Source: Monosporascus cannonballus (taxonomy: Eukaryota > Ascomycota > Sordariomycetes > Xylariales). Taken from it: DNA of 64,000 nt. The position numbers and the translations under genes are program-made. Positions 1 through 12,574 of the stretch are shown one piece after another; position 1 is the stretch's first letter, and each line of letters begins with the position of its first letter. The notes below the pieces were generated by a model. That model was not told the DNA's origin and did not search any database. It worked only from the letters and a program-made list of their open reading frames with translations. The stretch lies in assembly GCA_004154925.1 (NCBI GenBank), contig QJNS01000195.1, positions 88,785-152,784 of the forward strand, in the 5' to 3' direction.

Positions 1-2205
1 CTGCGCAAGAGTGTCAACATGATGCAACCTTGGGTCGCGTACGGATGATGATGGCGGCGGCAAGGTCGGTATTTAATCAAATGTCCGTACCGGAGGAAGG
101 ATTGCAGGAATACGAACATGAGCAAGTGTGAGGATCCCCTTTAGCTCGTCTAGACAACTCACGATTTCGGCCTACCATCCTCGCTTGGCGCCACGGCCTA
201 TTGTCGGTATTTACCACGAGCACTCTACCTATCAAGTTCAGTATGGCCTTTGCCAAAGCTAATGGTTCCTGGCGCCATTGTGGAGGCTAGAGCCTAGCCA
301 CCTTTAACAGTAAGCAAGGTAACGCTGGCTAAGCCTGTTCAGGCTATTATAAGGCAGCTGGATGAGGACAAGTCCAGTCACGAGCAGGTGGGGGCGGGGA
401 CGACCCCTTGTCAATACAAAAGGACCTATGCCAATCCGATCTTAGATTCCCCAGCTGAAATTCTGTCAGAGGCCAAAAATAGAGGGCTGGATCACTAGAG
501 CATCTGTTCGGATTGTGCCGTCCCACCCGTCAGTCAGCATTACGCTCCTAGCAGTAATTCGAGCTGACAAAACTGGACAGCAGTCTCACCTAAGTCACGC
601 ATCTTCCTATTTATTACTTAGCAAGACTCTTGGGCTTTCATAAGAATGTAGGTAAGTGACAACACCGCTGCGGTGGGCGGGCCGGGGTGGCTATGGATGC
701 AGACGTGGAGACGACGTTGTATTGTTCTACGTGAGTACGACTACGGACGAACGCATGTATCGAATCGTGCTAGTAAAATGTCAGCTAGCGGGCAACCTAC
801 TGGGCGGGGACGGCGGACTCTGTGTTGGCTTCACGTGGCACACTTGTGGGCGCTCACGGATTGCATATGCGGCGTTCTTGGGGGGGTAATCAGCGAAACA
901 AAAGCTGTGGCCTAGTCCGGCCAAAGTCTGCGATTGTGGTGTGAAGTCTGCATTGATTGAGGCTTTAGTGTGTGCTGTGTAGCCAAGCTGACGGCAGCGC
1001 CATGCGAAAAACCCCTGCATCAGAAATATCTCAGGTCAGGAACACATGGTCCCCCCAATTCCTATGGTAATTCTGTGTATCTTTTACCTATTCCATTACC
1101 TTACAATCAATAACCCCGAAGCTGGGCGGAGCGTCCCAGACAATGTGTTTAATATGCATCGTGCATGCTTACTGTGTGCTATCATATCCTCACCGTCGGG
1201 CCCAGCCTTACGGATCTGTCGCATGGCAATTCTGCGGGGAGTAGGATTGGCCAGGTTCGCTTGTCGATGATGCTGGATCGACGAAAGAGGAAGAAAGTAA
1301 GACTTTAATCTCAGCTAAACCGACAACTGCCCATGTCTGTCGTTAATAATTTCTCTACTCCAGCGAGGTAGAGTGCTGACCGAGCCAATATCTGTTCCGC
1401 TGTGCTGAAGTCAACAAGAAAGGTGCATACGCAATCGCGTCCGCCGAGCAATTTGTGGCATCATATGGTCTAGTCTCAGGACGCAAGTAACACAGTATCT
1501 AGAGCTAGGAGCGTTGTATTCCTTAGTGAATGTTTTCGACTGCCGCGGTTTCTGGAAGGTCTGCTGTCATCGTTCGGGACCTAGCCCCCTAAACGGCTAT
1601 ACAGACGCCATATAATATACGACTTCTTATAGCGTCCACTCATAACCGGAACTCACACAAGTACATCCAGGGACCATAAGCAGAATCGGTTATGGCACGA
1701 TTATTTTCCCGTGCCATGTGCTTTATCTCCTAGCTCCACAGACGAGCCCCAGTGAGCTCAGCATCCGGGCCAATAGAAATTGTAAAAAAGGTAATCTCGC
1801 GTGAAAGCGGTGCATAGTGCATATCTAGAACATGAGGTCTAGCCCAGCACCAGCCGTGGGTGTAACCTACATGGCTGTGGCTTGCTACGATAGGACAAGA
1901 TCCCAACCAACCCATGTATCATTTGTTACTAAACGGCGGCACAGCTGAACGGCGAGGCTTGAACTTCAACCTAACGGCCGGCCCACAGGGCCATGTATTT
2001 AGACACACTAGATCCTACATCAGAAAGGCCGGACCGGTGCGACCTGAATCGAAACTACCTTAACGGCTCTTATCAGAGGCAGGGTTTCTCCAGACGTTTA
2101 AACGGTTGAGGTACAGTCCGTCATTTATATATATACTTTCACCACGAGCGAGACTGGCACGCCCCACGAACTACACTTTCATATCTCAAAACACCCTCAT
2201 TAATC
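1..2205. other. Intergenic stretch without recognisable gene
   Basis: I read both strands and found only short, mutually overlapping open frames with no domain pattern, no intron-joined continuation and no repeat structure. Base composition is balanced and shows none of the TA-rich decay seen after 22,190. The last 100 bases probably hold the promoter of the zinc-finger gene that starts at 2206. Confidence 0.6.
2124..2135 (+). promoter_or_regulatory. Candidate TATA element of the zinc-finger gene
   Basis: An alternating TTTATATATATA tract lies about 70-80 bases upstream of the ATG at 2206, and pyrimidine/CA-rich sequence follows it, a common arrangement in fungal promoters. It is the only such tract close to the start codon. 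The assignment rests on position and composition alone. Confidence 0.35.
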
Positions 2206-2864
2206 ATGACTCTCGCTACGCCTTACGTCTCATATACCGGTTGCCACGACGGCAAAAGTTACCCAAGTGTAGCTGAGGCACGAGGCAAACTTGTCTTACC
2301 GGTTGATATCTACGACCACGACCTCGACTTCCTGTCGTACGCTGATAAGTACGTATTCTATCCTGCTCAGCCGGCGATCGAGCCTCTAACGCTTATATCA
2401 GCTTCTATGCATTCGATAATGATCTTTCAAGCAACCATAGCAGCGCACCGTCACCGTTAGGCTCGCCCATGGAACAGCCGGATCCGATAAACCTGGTCAT
2501 GCCAAACGCATACCCGGTATGGGATGAGCCGAACGAAATGATGCGCACTGCGACCAACGAGAGCCCGGCCACGGCGAAGGGCGAGGCCAAGGCGCAGTGC
2601 TGGGACCACGGCTGCAACGGGCGTGTGTTCTCCACATTGAGCAATCTCAAGAGACATCAGAAGGAGAAGTCGGGCAACGCGAAGAAGGTGCTCTGCCCTC
2701 AATGCGGCGGGGAGTTCACACGTGTCACAGCGAGGGATACACATTTAGCCAAGGGGAGCTGCAATCGGATACGTCGGTACTCTAATGGCCGACAGCGGCC
2801 CAGTCGGGTGGCCCTGCTGGAGATGTTATTGCAGCAGCCCTCCGGAAGGGAGAGCGCGGTATAG
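2206..2864 (+). CDS. C2H2-like zinc-finger protein, two exons, about 201 aa
   Basis: Two overlapping open frames are joined by an intron I place at 2349-2401 (53 nt). It has donor GTACGT, a CTAAC branch site at 2386-2390 and acceptor TCAG, so the exons are 2206-2348 and 2402-2864. The junction restores the reading ...[18 protein letters not shown]... The start has A at -3. The C-terminal half carries two finger-like units. The first has Cys-X4-Cys and a later Arg-His but no clear second ligand. The second is Cys-X2-Cys-X12-His-X5-Cys (CPQC...TH...GSC), a C2HC variant. An acidic/Ser-Pro-rich N-terminal half and a basic NGRQRPSR stretch after the fingers fit a nuclear DNA-binding protein. The general family (small fungal C2H2-type proteins) is recognisable; the target and biological role are not. 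It has no close neighbours in a cluster. Confidence 0.75.
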
Positions 2865-5800
2865 GGTTTGATTCGACGGTAAAGGGACATGATATACACA
2901 GCTTTCCTTTGTAACGACTGGGATATACGGATCGAGGTAAAGGCGTTGGTGGGGTTCAGGATGCCGTATAACGGGGGCTTCGTATTGTCGACTTCGGTAG
3001 AGGCAGTGTAACATTTGGTATCAAAATTATTGCTGGCTTGCGAGCCGTGAGCTGTCAACTTTGAACAGCGTCTATGCATTGATATTTAGTCCGAAGCGTT
3101 TGTCGTGTTGTGTGATACACGACAGGATGCGCGCTGCAGCCCGGCTAGGATTCCGGGCAACAGCGGTCCATCGGGAGCCGATGTATCCGTCTTAGCAGAG
3201 CGAATGGCTCATTAATTGTCATGGTCATGGTAGCAGCGGTCCAAGAAACCATGGTGACCTAGCATTGTGGTCAGATAATCGATGAATACAAGCAGTCAGA
3301 AAACGGCAATGGTGCAGAAAACGAGGCCTATCAGGTTAGGTTGGGTTATCCGGTCCCTTCTCGGCCATACTTAGCCCGTTGTTCGATACGGTAACCCCCT
3401 AGACTGGTGGCTTATTGTCTATCAGCCATAACTAAAAGCGAGTGGAGTGCTGAAATCTCAGGGGTTCCTTCATATGCCAGATATGACTTGCTGGATAATA
3501 TATCGAGTTCTTGATTCAATGTAGAAGTATGGCTTTATGACAGGGGAAAATGGATTTCGCAGTCTGTGGATTATTCCCGGTTATCCGGAGCCGAGGTACC
3601 AAAGCGACGCTGATACCCTCCTCTCTTGAGGTTGCAGGCCGAAGAACCCGCCATGCTTCCTCTTGGCATTTCGCTGCGTTCCATGCAGAGTGTCGGCGTA
3701 GGCCAACGCCGATGCGATCACTTACGATGTTACGAAGCGCCTCTTAATCTCATCGGTCTTATTAAATCTCCGAATGGGGACAAACCCCCTTCTTGGACCG
3801 CTATCGCCTAGAATTTCTTACCCCGAGCTGAAAGGCAAATGGGAACCTGCACGCCCTGCAGCAAACTACGCTGCCAACGTTAAATCTCTGTCGTCACGAT
3901 TTAGACACAAGTAAGCACTAAAAAGCTCATCAACGCCGGAACTGCCGTGAAACCTCACGTGGGTCCCACGAGGGGGAATGCCACAGAGGTTAGAGCTGCG
4001 AACGTTCGAGGTCTTTTGGAGGGCGCGATACGGCCCACTGCAATGCCGCATTTTGACACGCGAGAGGACACCCCACTTTGCAAGTAGTGCATGCCGTAGA
4101 GCTGTGTCACGGACTGCAGCCGTCACTTGCGCCGAACAGAGGCAGCGATATTCGGACAGCAGATGCTGCCATGAGCAAGCGCTTACTAAATCAAAGAGAA
4201 TGAGATGTGGTAGATCTTAAAGGATTCGCCAAGAGATACTCCCACATTCAGGGAATTGATAAGTTGACCGTTTCAAGTGTAGGGCTTCACAGGGACCCCG
4301 CGCCGCGCCGATCCTCAAGTCTGTGGCTTACGAGAATAGATCCGTAGTAAACAACCTTCAGGGTCCAAGCCGGGTGCAGGCCCCAGCTGAAAGCGACAAC
4401 TACTTTCCAGAAGAGGAAGGAGAAAGTATCAGCTGAGGACCACCTATCGAACATGGAGGGCTTGTTGTTAAGAATAAGGCAACCATAATGAAGAAATGGG
4501 CCATAAGGTGGTGGAGACGACAACAGGTTGTATCTGTTGCAGTAACAAATTGACCATCTATAACGCTTATTACTTAGCCACGCAATAGCGGCGTTGCGTT
4601 GCGACAGTATCCAGCCTAGGAGGCCTATTAAGCTTAGAGAAGGATTCACATGCGCTACCAGCGACGAGAAACAGCTTCTTAACAACTGACTAAAGAAGCT
4701 GTTGAGACGGAAGTTGGGATTCGGGCCCAGAATCTGGGGGAAACCCGGTCAGTGGTTTCGTCTTCGAAGTCCAGATTCGGATGGCTTCCTGCAAATAACA
4801 TTGGTTGTGTTCGAAGGTTCTTCGGCAAAATGATTCCACCTATCAAAAATACGCCTTCATCAGGTGGCTTGCTTTAAGTCTTCAAGGAGTAAAGTCTTAA
4901 TTCAATCGAATCTAGTACGATGCAGTAAGGGTTATACTTTCCCTGAAATATTACAGGTTCTCCTAGGTGCCACGCCAGCGTTCTTGCATTAGGTAGGCGA
5001 CATTTCTATTTGGGCCAGGACTTAAATCGTAAGCGTTATCTGGTTCCTGATGTTAACGGATTCAACCGGATTGGCATTATCACTGCCCATAATTCGGTAA
5101 TCTCGCTATGACAATGACAATGCCCGTGCCGTGGTAAAGAGAGCGTTGTGGTGATACGGACAAGATCCTGTACCACCGAGTACCCCTTAAGATAACTAGT
5201 GAGTGGCTCTCCCCTCACGCTGCTGAGTGACAGGAGGTACGGATACGCGAGTCATGTATACATTATTTCCTTTATATGTAGCAAGAATGCCATGCATACA
5301 TGCACTGTTCGGCTCAGAACTGATAAGGGATCGTATAGCAAACCAGGAAAGAGAAGCCATTGGGCGCCAACACCATAGTATGCGAAGGAAAAGGGGTTCG
5401 AATTTTGCCACAGGTTCGTATCCATTTACCGGTGGGTCAATATAATCAAGGAGAACTGGTGCGTAATCCCAATAGGCCAGTATCAAAGACCGAATCAAAG
5501 GAATAAATTCCAGATGTGCGAGTCAGCATGTGCAGAGCAGACCGTAGAATGTTCTTGGAGATAGGTCAGCGGCCCTCACAAGGGCCAATGCGGGCAAGTT
5601 ACGGCAAGTGGAACAGAGTCATTGCAGAGCAATATCACTATCACGGCTACCATAATCATTGGTTGCAGAGCCACAACCGTACGACCAACCGCTGCGCAAA
5701 CAGGTATGACCTAGGTAGTCCAGCGTGAGACGACGATTATTTGTGACGTAGACTCGGGTTCTTCGTCCTTAAGAGCTCGTGGAGCTCTTATCAAATCTAA

Positions 5801-6672
5801 TATAAGGGCCCCAGTAGCTCAGATTATAGTAGCATTGCCAACCGAAAACGCAGTAAGCCCTCCGAGGCTGATCTCGTCCTAGATATGCCGGTTTCAGGGC
5901 TCTTTCTATTGATACGCGAAACAAATCGTTTCTGTCACCGTTATTCGACAACAAAGACATGGACTTCCCGCCAATAATGGTATATTCTGCATCCGGAACA
6001 CTCAACGGATTAGAGGCGAATTTGGAGACAACTGATAACTTATGTCCTCCAAATCAATGCCCGTCGCATCCGTATCAAGACCCATATTAACGGGAAGATG
6101 CCAAGGTAGTTGGGCCACTGGAATCAAAGACGCGGAGACTGGAGCCTCCCAAGGGAAAGATTTAAGTACTAAGCATTTCGAAGATAAGGTGCTCAAAGCT
6201 CAGAAGTCTTCGAAATCAATAAGGACAGCCTGGATGGAGGAATCTGGTAGACCAGACAAAGACATATGCTGATTTAGTCAGGTTATGTCAGATGAAATGA
6301 CGGGGTAAATGCCCGTTTAGTGATGATCCGTTAAGGCAAGTATCCTAATATACCGTCCAAAACACTGCCGCCATATGTTAAGAGGTAGGTAACGGGGGTG
6401 TCGGTGAGATCGCACTATACGCAGTTAACGACGTAGCTTAAAGACTTCCTGGTCTTACCTAGATTATCCGTAACAAGTTAACAGCATTTATAATAAAGTT
6501 TATTCTTAACTATTAAGTTCTTTATCAGGTCAAATATGATCTTGTTTGATAGTAAACATAATGCGGCTTTATTAAACGGAAACATAACTATCCTTTAGGC
6601 TTGCCATTTTATATTCGGTCCAAGTGAGTGGCACCTGCGGTGCAATTATGATGGCGTGCAACGACTCAAACT
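2865..6672. other. Long intergenic stretch, no supported gene
   Basis: Frames of up to 132 codons occur on both strands but overlap one another and show no motif, signal peptide or credible splice continuation. A 9-bp-arm hairpin (TAAGAGCTC - GTG - GAGCTCTTA) lies at 5770-5790. Composition is normal genic/intergenic, without RIP decay. Around 6480-6560 the sequence is locally AT-rich just upstream of the decayed gene that begins at 6673 and may be its former promoter. Confidence 0.5.
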
Positions 6673-8723
6673 ATGACCTCACCTGGTGTAACAAACGGAT
6701 CCTCACCTTCCACTACAACCAACTGTACCAACAATACCAATATGGAGGCTGCATCATCAACTCATGTTCCGTTAGTTCGTTACGGAAAATACATCAGAGG
6801 TATTCTAGGGGACAAGTACGCCAGAAAGACGGCTCATTCTGGCAATGTACATTCCGTGGAAGACCCTCGTAGGGCTGCCGTACGTCCCCAAAATCTACAA
6901 AATTCCCAGAGCCAGCTAATCACTGCAGGCATTTCCTCGCTTCGATTCGGACAAGGAGCCCACACCGGTAGATGAGAAGTGGATGACCAGGACAAGGGAT
7001 TTCTTGAAGGGTGTCAAGGAGTCGTTTGTCAATGACGAGTATGACGATTACATTGTGGAGGATACTGAGAGAGAGAAGACTAGCATCTTGCACCAGGACG
7101 GCCTGGCTGTCCGCACATCTCAGCTCAGGGACGTTGATTACACCGACAGCGAGTCCTACTACAGCGGCATATGTGCCACTACCTTGGAATGCAAAGCGTC
7201 CGCATAAATGGACCGAATCGAAGCCCCGATGGGTCGAGCCGTGGAAAACCTTCTCATCGCCAAAGTACTCCATGGAGAACACCAACTTGCTAGCAATCGC
7301 ATGTCGAACGAGTGGCCGCCGGAACCGGGTCGTAAGAGGAATGCTTGGTAAAAGAAGCTCCGCGCCGAAACGACACGCGTCTTCTGGCTCGAGAACAACC
7401 GGCAAGCACGAGACGATCTGCGCAAGACCGCCAGCTGCCCGCCCCCGGATTTGCAGAAAGTCATGGATGAAATTGAGGTAGACGATCACATCTGGAGCCG
7501 GGACTTCTTCTACAAACACCTGAGGGACAGGGCCTCTGCAGCCGACCGGACATCTACACGCACGTGGGTGAAGATGTCGTCGTAATCCTGGACCGTAACG
7601 GGGAGGTTGTGCTTGTTTATTTCTCACGGCTGTTCCAACGACTGTTCGGCGATGCCATGATGCAGAAGGTCGACCTAGTCCTCAGGAAGTTGACAACCAT
7701 TGCTGCACTACCGCAGCCGGACTCGGCACGCCATATGGCCGACGAGCTCATCCACCAGAAGCATCCGGAGCTGAACATGGAACTAGCTACGACACTGCAG
7801 GAGCTCAAGGAGCGAGCCATGCATCGTCAATTACGGGACCTGGGGAATGAAGGAACGCGGCTCTAGGGACGTCTTCCTAACGGCTGATACGAAGTTGGAG
7901 ATGGCAGCGTCGGCGCGAATGCGCGGCGACTACTCAGGGAAATCTTTCCCCAATTGAAGCGCGGCGCCTTCGGAATCCCTTCGGAGGTCGCCCAACTGGG
8001 CGACCCTTTGCGTGCTTGGGATCAACTCTTTCACGGGGCGCCACGTTGACAAGAACGACATCAAGCATAGGTTCGCGAGCCTCATCCCACTGGGCGACTA
8101 CAGGGGTAAAGCATTGCCGTTTGAGTGCCGGTTCCCGCGCTTCCGAATAAATTGGCTAATAGTTTATAGGCGGCGACCTCTGTTTCCCCCAGCTCGGCAT
8201 TAAGCTCGACTACCAGCCGGGAGCCTGCGTGGTGTTCCGCGGCGCCGAACTAGAGCATTTCGTAGACGATTGGACGGGCCACCGGATCTTCCTGCTCTTT
8301 ACGAACCATCAGGTCGTGCGCGACTATTCCGAACGAAGGTGAGGGCTAACTCCGGCCTTGCCATCCGATCCCTGGTACCGGGGACCGGCTGGTGAGGCCA
8401 GTGAGCACGCTGGTCCGACCTCACATGGGGACGTCGGCACAGAGGAGAGCGACTCCGATGGGAGCGACTCCGATGGGAGCGACGACAGCTATGATATCTG
8501 TGTGGAAAAGGAATTGGACTCTGAGCCCGAGCGCGAGGGACGCTCTTGGACTGATAAAGAGATCCATGGACCGTTTACTTGGGACCCTGAGAAGAACTTT
8601 AAACCCCTTGTCTCTTAATCAAGTGGGAGCGGAGGCGGAAGCGGAAGTGGACGTAGCAAGGCGGAAAGTGCTGGGCGATCCGCCATTTCCTCTGATTCCT
8701 CAAAGAGACAGAAGCTTGACTGA
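6673..8723 (+). pseudogene. Decayed gene with 2OG-Fe(II) oxygenase-like C-terminus
   Basis: A once-continuous protein can be followed across all three frames. Exon 1 (6673-6879) joins through a canonical 49-nt intron (6880-6928, GTACGT, CTAAT, GCAG) to AFPRFDSDKEPTPVDEKW... Then come an in-frame TAA (7205), TAA (7347), a frame change near 7545 (...HLRDRASA to PDIYTHVGEDVVVILD), another near 7820 and a TGA near 7955. An apparent internal deletion follows, before ...LGINSFTGRHVDKND. A second good intron is kept (8106-8169, GTAAAG, CTAAT, TATAG). After it reads GGDLCFPQLGIKLDYQPG, then VVFRGAELEHFVDDWTGHR. The His-X-Asp, the GG-L-P-G spacing and the distal His/Arg resemble the double-stranded beta-helix of 2-oxoglutarate/Fe(II) oxygenases. 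A TGA (8340) and TAA (8616) break the acidic, Ser-rich tail, which ends in SSKRQKLD. The number of lesions makes a working gene unlikely. The fold assignment is inference from motif spacing. Confidence 0.6.
8451..8480 (+). repeat. 15-bp tandem repeat coding Ser-Asp-rich residues
   Basis: Two exact 15-base units (GACTCCGATGGGAGC) lie head to tail inside the acidic tail of the decayed gene. They would encode repeated SDSDG-type residues. In-frame unit length suggests replication slippage while the gene was still under coding constraint. Confidence 0.8.
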
Positions 8724-9899
8724 GGATAACTGATTGCACGCTGAGTTTGTATTGAGTCGATTGTGCGTTAGTAAGTGATATACTATTACTTGGAATGGAT
8801 TCTCCTAGCTCTTCTCTGCACCTTCCGTTGGACTAAAATACTCCGTTTTGCTTTGCCTCTTCATCGCACCACATTGCATGACTGCCTCTCACTTGTCTCT
8901 GCTCGATATCATGTAACCAACAGGGCATCCAAGCTAAATATCAGCACCCGTCTAGTAGTAAGAAGAGCAATTTGGACGCCGTAACTACTCGTCAGCGATG
9001 TAATAATCCCTACCAGGGGAATATCGACGTTCGGCTTCTGGCCTTTGATCATATTCGCCCTGCGGTTTGCTATGAGCGCACATATCATCCTAGAAAGACC
9101 CACTGCAGTCATAGCAGGCCTGTAAGCGTCTCTTAGGGAGCACCGCGCACTGCGTAATGTGCGCTGCGATGGCGTCGGGGTGCGGCGAGTATTCTCCCGG
9201 TGAGAATTTAGCCGCAGAATGCTTCTGAGCTTACAAGGAAGCCGAGACCTCGACACTTCGAATCATAAACGCTGGCCGACTGAGGGAGGTATGTGATTGG
9301 ACCTTCGAGAATATGAGAGTAAATGTCATATTCAAATTGGATGCTTCGGGCGTCGCAGCTCTTTTGCGATGAACTGTCCATGTAGGTGGGGGAACTGGAC
9401 ATATGCACGCACGGGCCATATCTACTTGGGGACCTGCTTGTCGATCTCAAACTCGCATCAGGACCCAATCCTTTTTTCCGTCTTGCCTTAGACACATCCA
9501 GCTGCTTATTGGAAGAGGGGCCCCGCCGGCCTATGATGCCTAGCATCGATCCCATTTGGAGCCGCTTATGGATCCAGCAAAGTCCATAACGTCACACGGC
9601 GACTGGAAAAATACTCGCTATGTCGATCCATGCGGCGGGTTGCGGGCGCTGGAGATCCTCGTTGGTTTTGTCTTCTGAAAAAGACGACGCAGTGACGGTG
9701 GGTCGATTCTGCCAGCAGTGTTCCAGTAAGCAGCAAGTGAGCCGTGACAGATGCGCACAGGGCGCAGTTAAGGTGCAGGGACGGATGGAGACGATCCTCG
9801 CCGCAATTGGCATGATATGGCGCGCAAACGGTTGCTAGGGTTTCTATCGCCGCCCGTGGTGAGGGTACACGACGGCAACAACAGACGCCGTAGGCCGGG
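8724..9899. other. Intergenic stretch without recognisable gene
   Basis: Only short overlapping frames are present. None shows a domain pattern or intron-supported extension, and no repeat or RNA structure is apparent. It separates the end of the decayed gene from the 3' end of the minus-strand SPT-small-subunit-like gene. Confidence 0.5.
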
Positions 9900-10238
9900 C
9901 TACGCGGGCCGCGACGGCGCGTGTGCCGCGATGCTCGCGAGCTGGCCGACCCGCGGGGTGCAGGGCGCCCTGCTGTGGCCCGCGCTGATCAGAGACCCCG
10001 CGGAGTGGACGACAAGGACGAGGTTCCGCGACAGGACTAGTGTCGCATAATAGGTGACGAGACTAAAGAGCAGGCAGAATATCGTCCAGAAGACGAGTCT
10101 CTCCCCGGGCGTGAACACGTAGACGCCGTACGTCACCTCGATCTGGTACTTTTTCAGGCGGGCCCACCTGCCGAGGGCCTCGATGGCGGGCATGGCGGTG
10201 CCCGATTCTTTCACGGGGCTGGTCCAGTGTTGCGACAT
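9900..10238 (-). CDS. Serine palmitoyltransferase small-subunit-like protein, 112 aa
   Basis: The minus-strand frame from ATG at 10238 gives a 112-residue protein. It contains ARLKKYQIEVTYGVYVFTPGE, then a single hydrophobic segment (LVFWTIFCLLFSLVTYYATL, about residues 48-67) and a polar C-terminus. The basic/Tyr-rich lead-in, the Y-x-x-TP-x-E motif and one following membrane helix are the arrangement of the small ER-membrane subunits that stimulate serine palmitoyltransferase, the first step of sphingolipid synthesis. The frame stays open upstream to 10418. I chose the internal ATG because a plausible 80-nt intron (10319-10240: GTAGGT donor, CTTAC branch, CTGCAG acceptor) would lie in the 5' leader, and the upstream stretch is low-complexity (repeated LPLQ). 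The alternative is an N-terminally longer protein from 10418. The C-terminal 40 residues show no family features. Family assignment is moderately sure; the exact ends are less so. Confidence 0.6.
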   Translation of the reverse strand: MSQHWTSPVKESGTAMPAIEALGRWARLKKYQIEVTYGVYVFTPGERLVFWTIFCLLFSLVTYYATLVLSRNLVLVVHSAGSLISAGHSRAPCTPRVGQLASIAAHAPSRPA

Positions 10239-12574
10239 GCTGCAGATGGAGCTCGTCGGTCCCGAAGTAAGCCGCGCGGGAAGTTGAAGTGGAAGTTGAA
10301 GTGGAAGCTGTTGACCTACCTCATTAGGTTGAAGGGAGGCTAGGCGGCTATTTATGGAGGGCGAGGCTTCAAGACGGCCGGTGGTCCCATATTTGAAATC
10401 AGAAACTTTAAGGTTCATCGATGACAGTCAAATGACGTCGAAGCCTCCATTCGAAAGGCCAGGAGAGTGAAATGCGGTCCCCACCCGGCTCCCGGGCATG
10501 TCTGACTAAACTCGGCCACACCTCGTCAACTTCGGTCCCGAATCGACTAATCCCTGGGTGTATACGCCGCTGCCTGACCCGCCTTGAAGGAATCATTTCC
10601 TGATCACACGATGCCTGCATTGATGTTGCGAGATTGGAGAGGGATGAGACCCATTATCGGCGATGGAGATGTATGGTCCGGTTTCCGCAAGCCTACGTGA
10701 GTTGGACAGCGCATCTGGAGGAGGTCGACATGGCTGAACCGCGATCCTTAAGCGGTCGCAGGAGAAACAGCACATGGAAGGTGGCAGCGTTGATTCATTG
10801 AAGACTGGCCATGAAAAGGTTCAACCTTATCGCGCACGGTCGAAAACAGGAATGAATTCTGGGGGCCGGCGATGACAGCCTCCTATTCCTAGACCTGAAG
10901 CTTACGGAACTGGGTGGGTCAATACTTAATACCCAAACCGGGACCGTGTAGTTGAGTTACGCCATAACAGCGGGTCACATCAAAGAGGGATTACAGCTCA
11001 TTCTCATGACAGTATACTTGTAGTCGGTTCTGGGCTTGTCAAAATATATGTAACTAAGAGAAGCGTAAGTTAGATCTCTGGTCGGCGTAATCACGCGGAT
11101 GCATACAATGTTTCCTCTTTCCCAAGCCTGCCATGCTCTAATTAACGGGCTGTAAGCTTACTCGGAGGCATTCGAGCATTGATCCAAACACACAACTGCT
11201 GCCTCGTGATATCCCAAGACTTGCTGAGATTTGATCCTTGAATGTTTGCCGGAGGTTCCCTTTGCTTTGGTGGAGGCTGAGATGCAGATATTTGCTGGCC
11301 ATCCGTAGATAGTTGCTGCCCCACCGTAGAATACAGATGCGGGCCCAGTGAGCGGACCTAATACGAAAGTCTCGGGGGGTCAACCGGGACTCAAAGCGAT
11401 CACCCTCGGCAGCCACCACAACACCGCAACGCCCGTCGCGCCGGATCGAGCAGGTAAGCGCAATCCTGCCTAACGACCTGACATATAGTCGGCTCGTAGA
11501 AGTCGCTTTTCCTTGCGTTGTCTGTCCCATGTTTACAACACCCAATTTGTAAACCAGCAGCTCGCCGGAGCACCGCGCCACTCAAGAGGCCACATCGTTA
11601 ACAAATCAGAAACAAATGACGATGGCTATATGAACGAGTTGCCGGTGCTATGTGGGTAGATCCCAGCAATAGTTGCTGGTACGTACCTAGGTAGGCAGGG
11701 CAGATAGCGCAGTCAAACGAGGCGAGCGCGAGCGCAGCTCCGTTGCAATCCCGACGGAGCCCCAGCGAACGAACGACCGAATAAGCCCGAGATAGTGTTA
11801 CTTGCGTGGTATGATGCCGCAACCCGGTTGCAACATTGAATCAAATATCAATGGCGCGTCACACGCCTCTGCAGGGTCGGCATCGTATGATGACTGGAGT
11901 TGGTTGTAGCGCCCTTTGATATGGCGATACAAAATGTCGCCGTTTCGCTGGTGCTTTTACGCTGCGAGGATTGCAGCTAGGCCAAGTTTATTATGGGAAG
12001 GGGATAAGCCTCCTAATTTGGCATATGTCAAAGAATTCATATGGGAGGGGGTCAAGTACGTTGATGATAGGTAGGAGGGTATAGAGGGCCGTTAGAACCG
12101 CTCTGGGGCTTGTCCGAGCACTTTGGGCTTGCTATGTATTGGATAAGCATCAAGCCTTGTGGCGCACCCACCTACAATAACCAACTTCACAACATCTCAT
12201 TGAAGCCGGGGCCGTGTCGGCGTCACAGCAAATGCAGTCCTTGACGAATCAGACCAATGAGCTGGTATAGGCAGAGATATGCATACGTTATCATACCCGA
12301 CCGAACTGCGGGGTTCTAACTGTTGATACAGAGAAAAGGAACAGAGATAGGATACAAGAACTCTGCGAACGCCGCCGCCGCCACCACCATCAGCACCTGA
12401 TTCGACGATCAGGGTTCGTCCGCGCCATGGACGCATCCTCTAACTTCGGCTGCTCATCTGGAGAAATACAAACAAACAGTGTACAGACGCTGGTGTGAAG
12501 ACCAAAGGAGTTAAAGAGTGCGTAGATATATGTAATCACAAGAGCCCGAATCATCTAACAGAACAATTCATCCC
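10239..12574. other. Intergenic stretch without recognisable gene
   Basis: Several frames of 60-147 codons exist on the minus strand, but they overlap and are compositionally unconvincing. A short run of GCC triplets occurs near 12370-12383. The right-hand few hundred bases are probably the 3' region of the kinesin gene; the left part probably contains the promoter of the SPT-subunit-like gene. Confidence 0.5.
10279..10308. repeat. Short 12-bp tandem repeat
   Basis: The unit GGAAGTTGAAGT is repeated about two and a half times. It lies in the putative leader intron of the gene that starts at 10238; if that region is translated instead it codes for repeated LPLQ residues. Confidence 0.7.

Noticed and set aside
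4260..4436. Plus-strand reading ending NNLQGPSRVQAPAESDNYF and a short acidic tail
   Set aside because: Could be a stray exon, but I found no start or upstream exon with good splice sites; a competing minus-strand frame is equally long.
5388..5410. GGGGTTCGAATTTTGCC resembling a tRNA B box
   Set aside because: The B-box match is imperfect and no A box or cloverleaf can be folded around it.
6042..6272. 76-codon plus-strand frame starting MSSKSMPVASVSRP
   Set aside because: Amino-acid composition looks protein-like, but there is no motif, intron or neighbour to support it.
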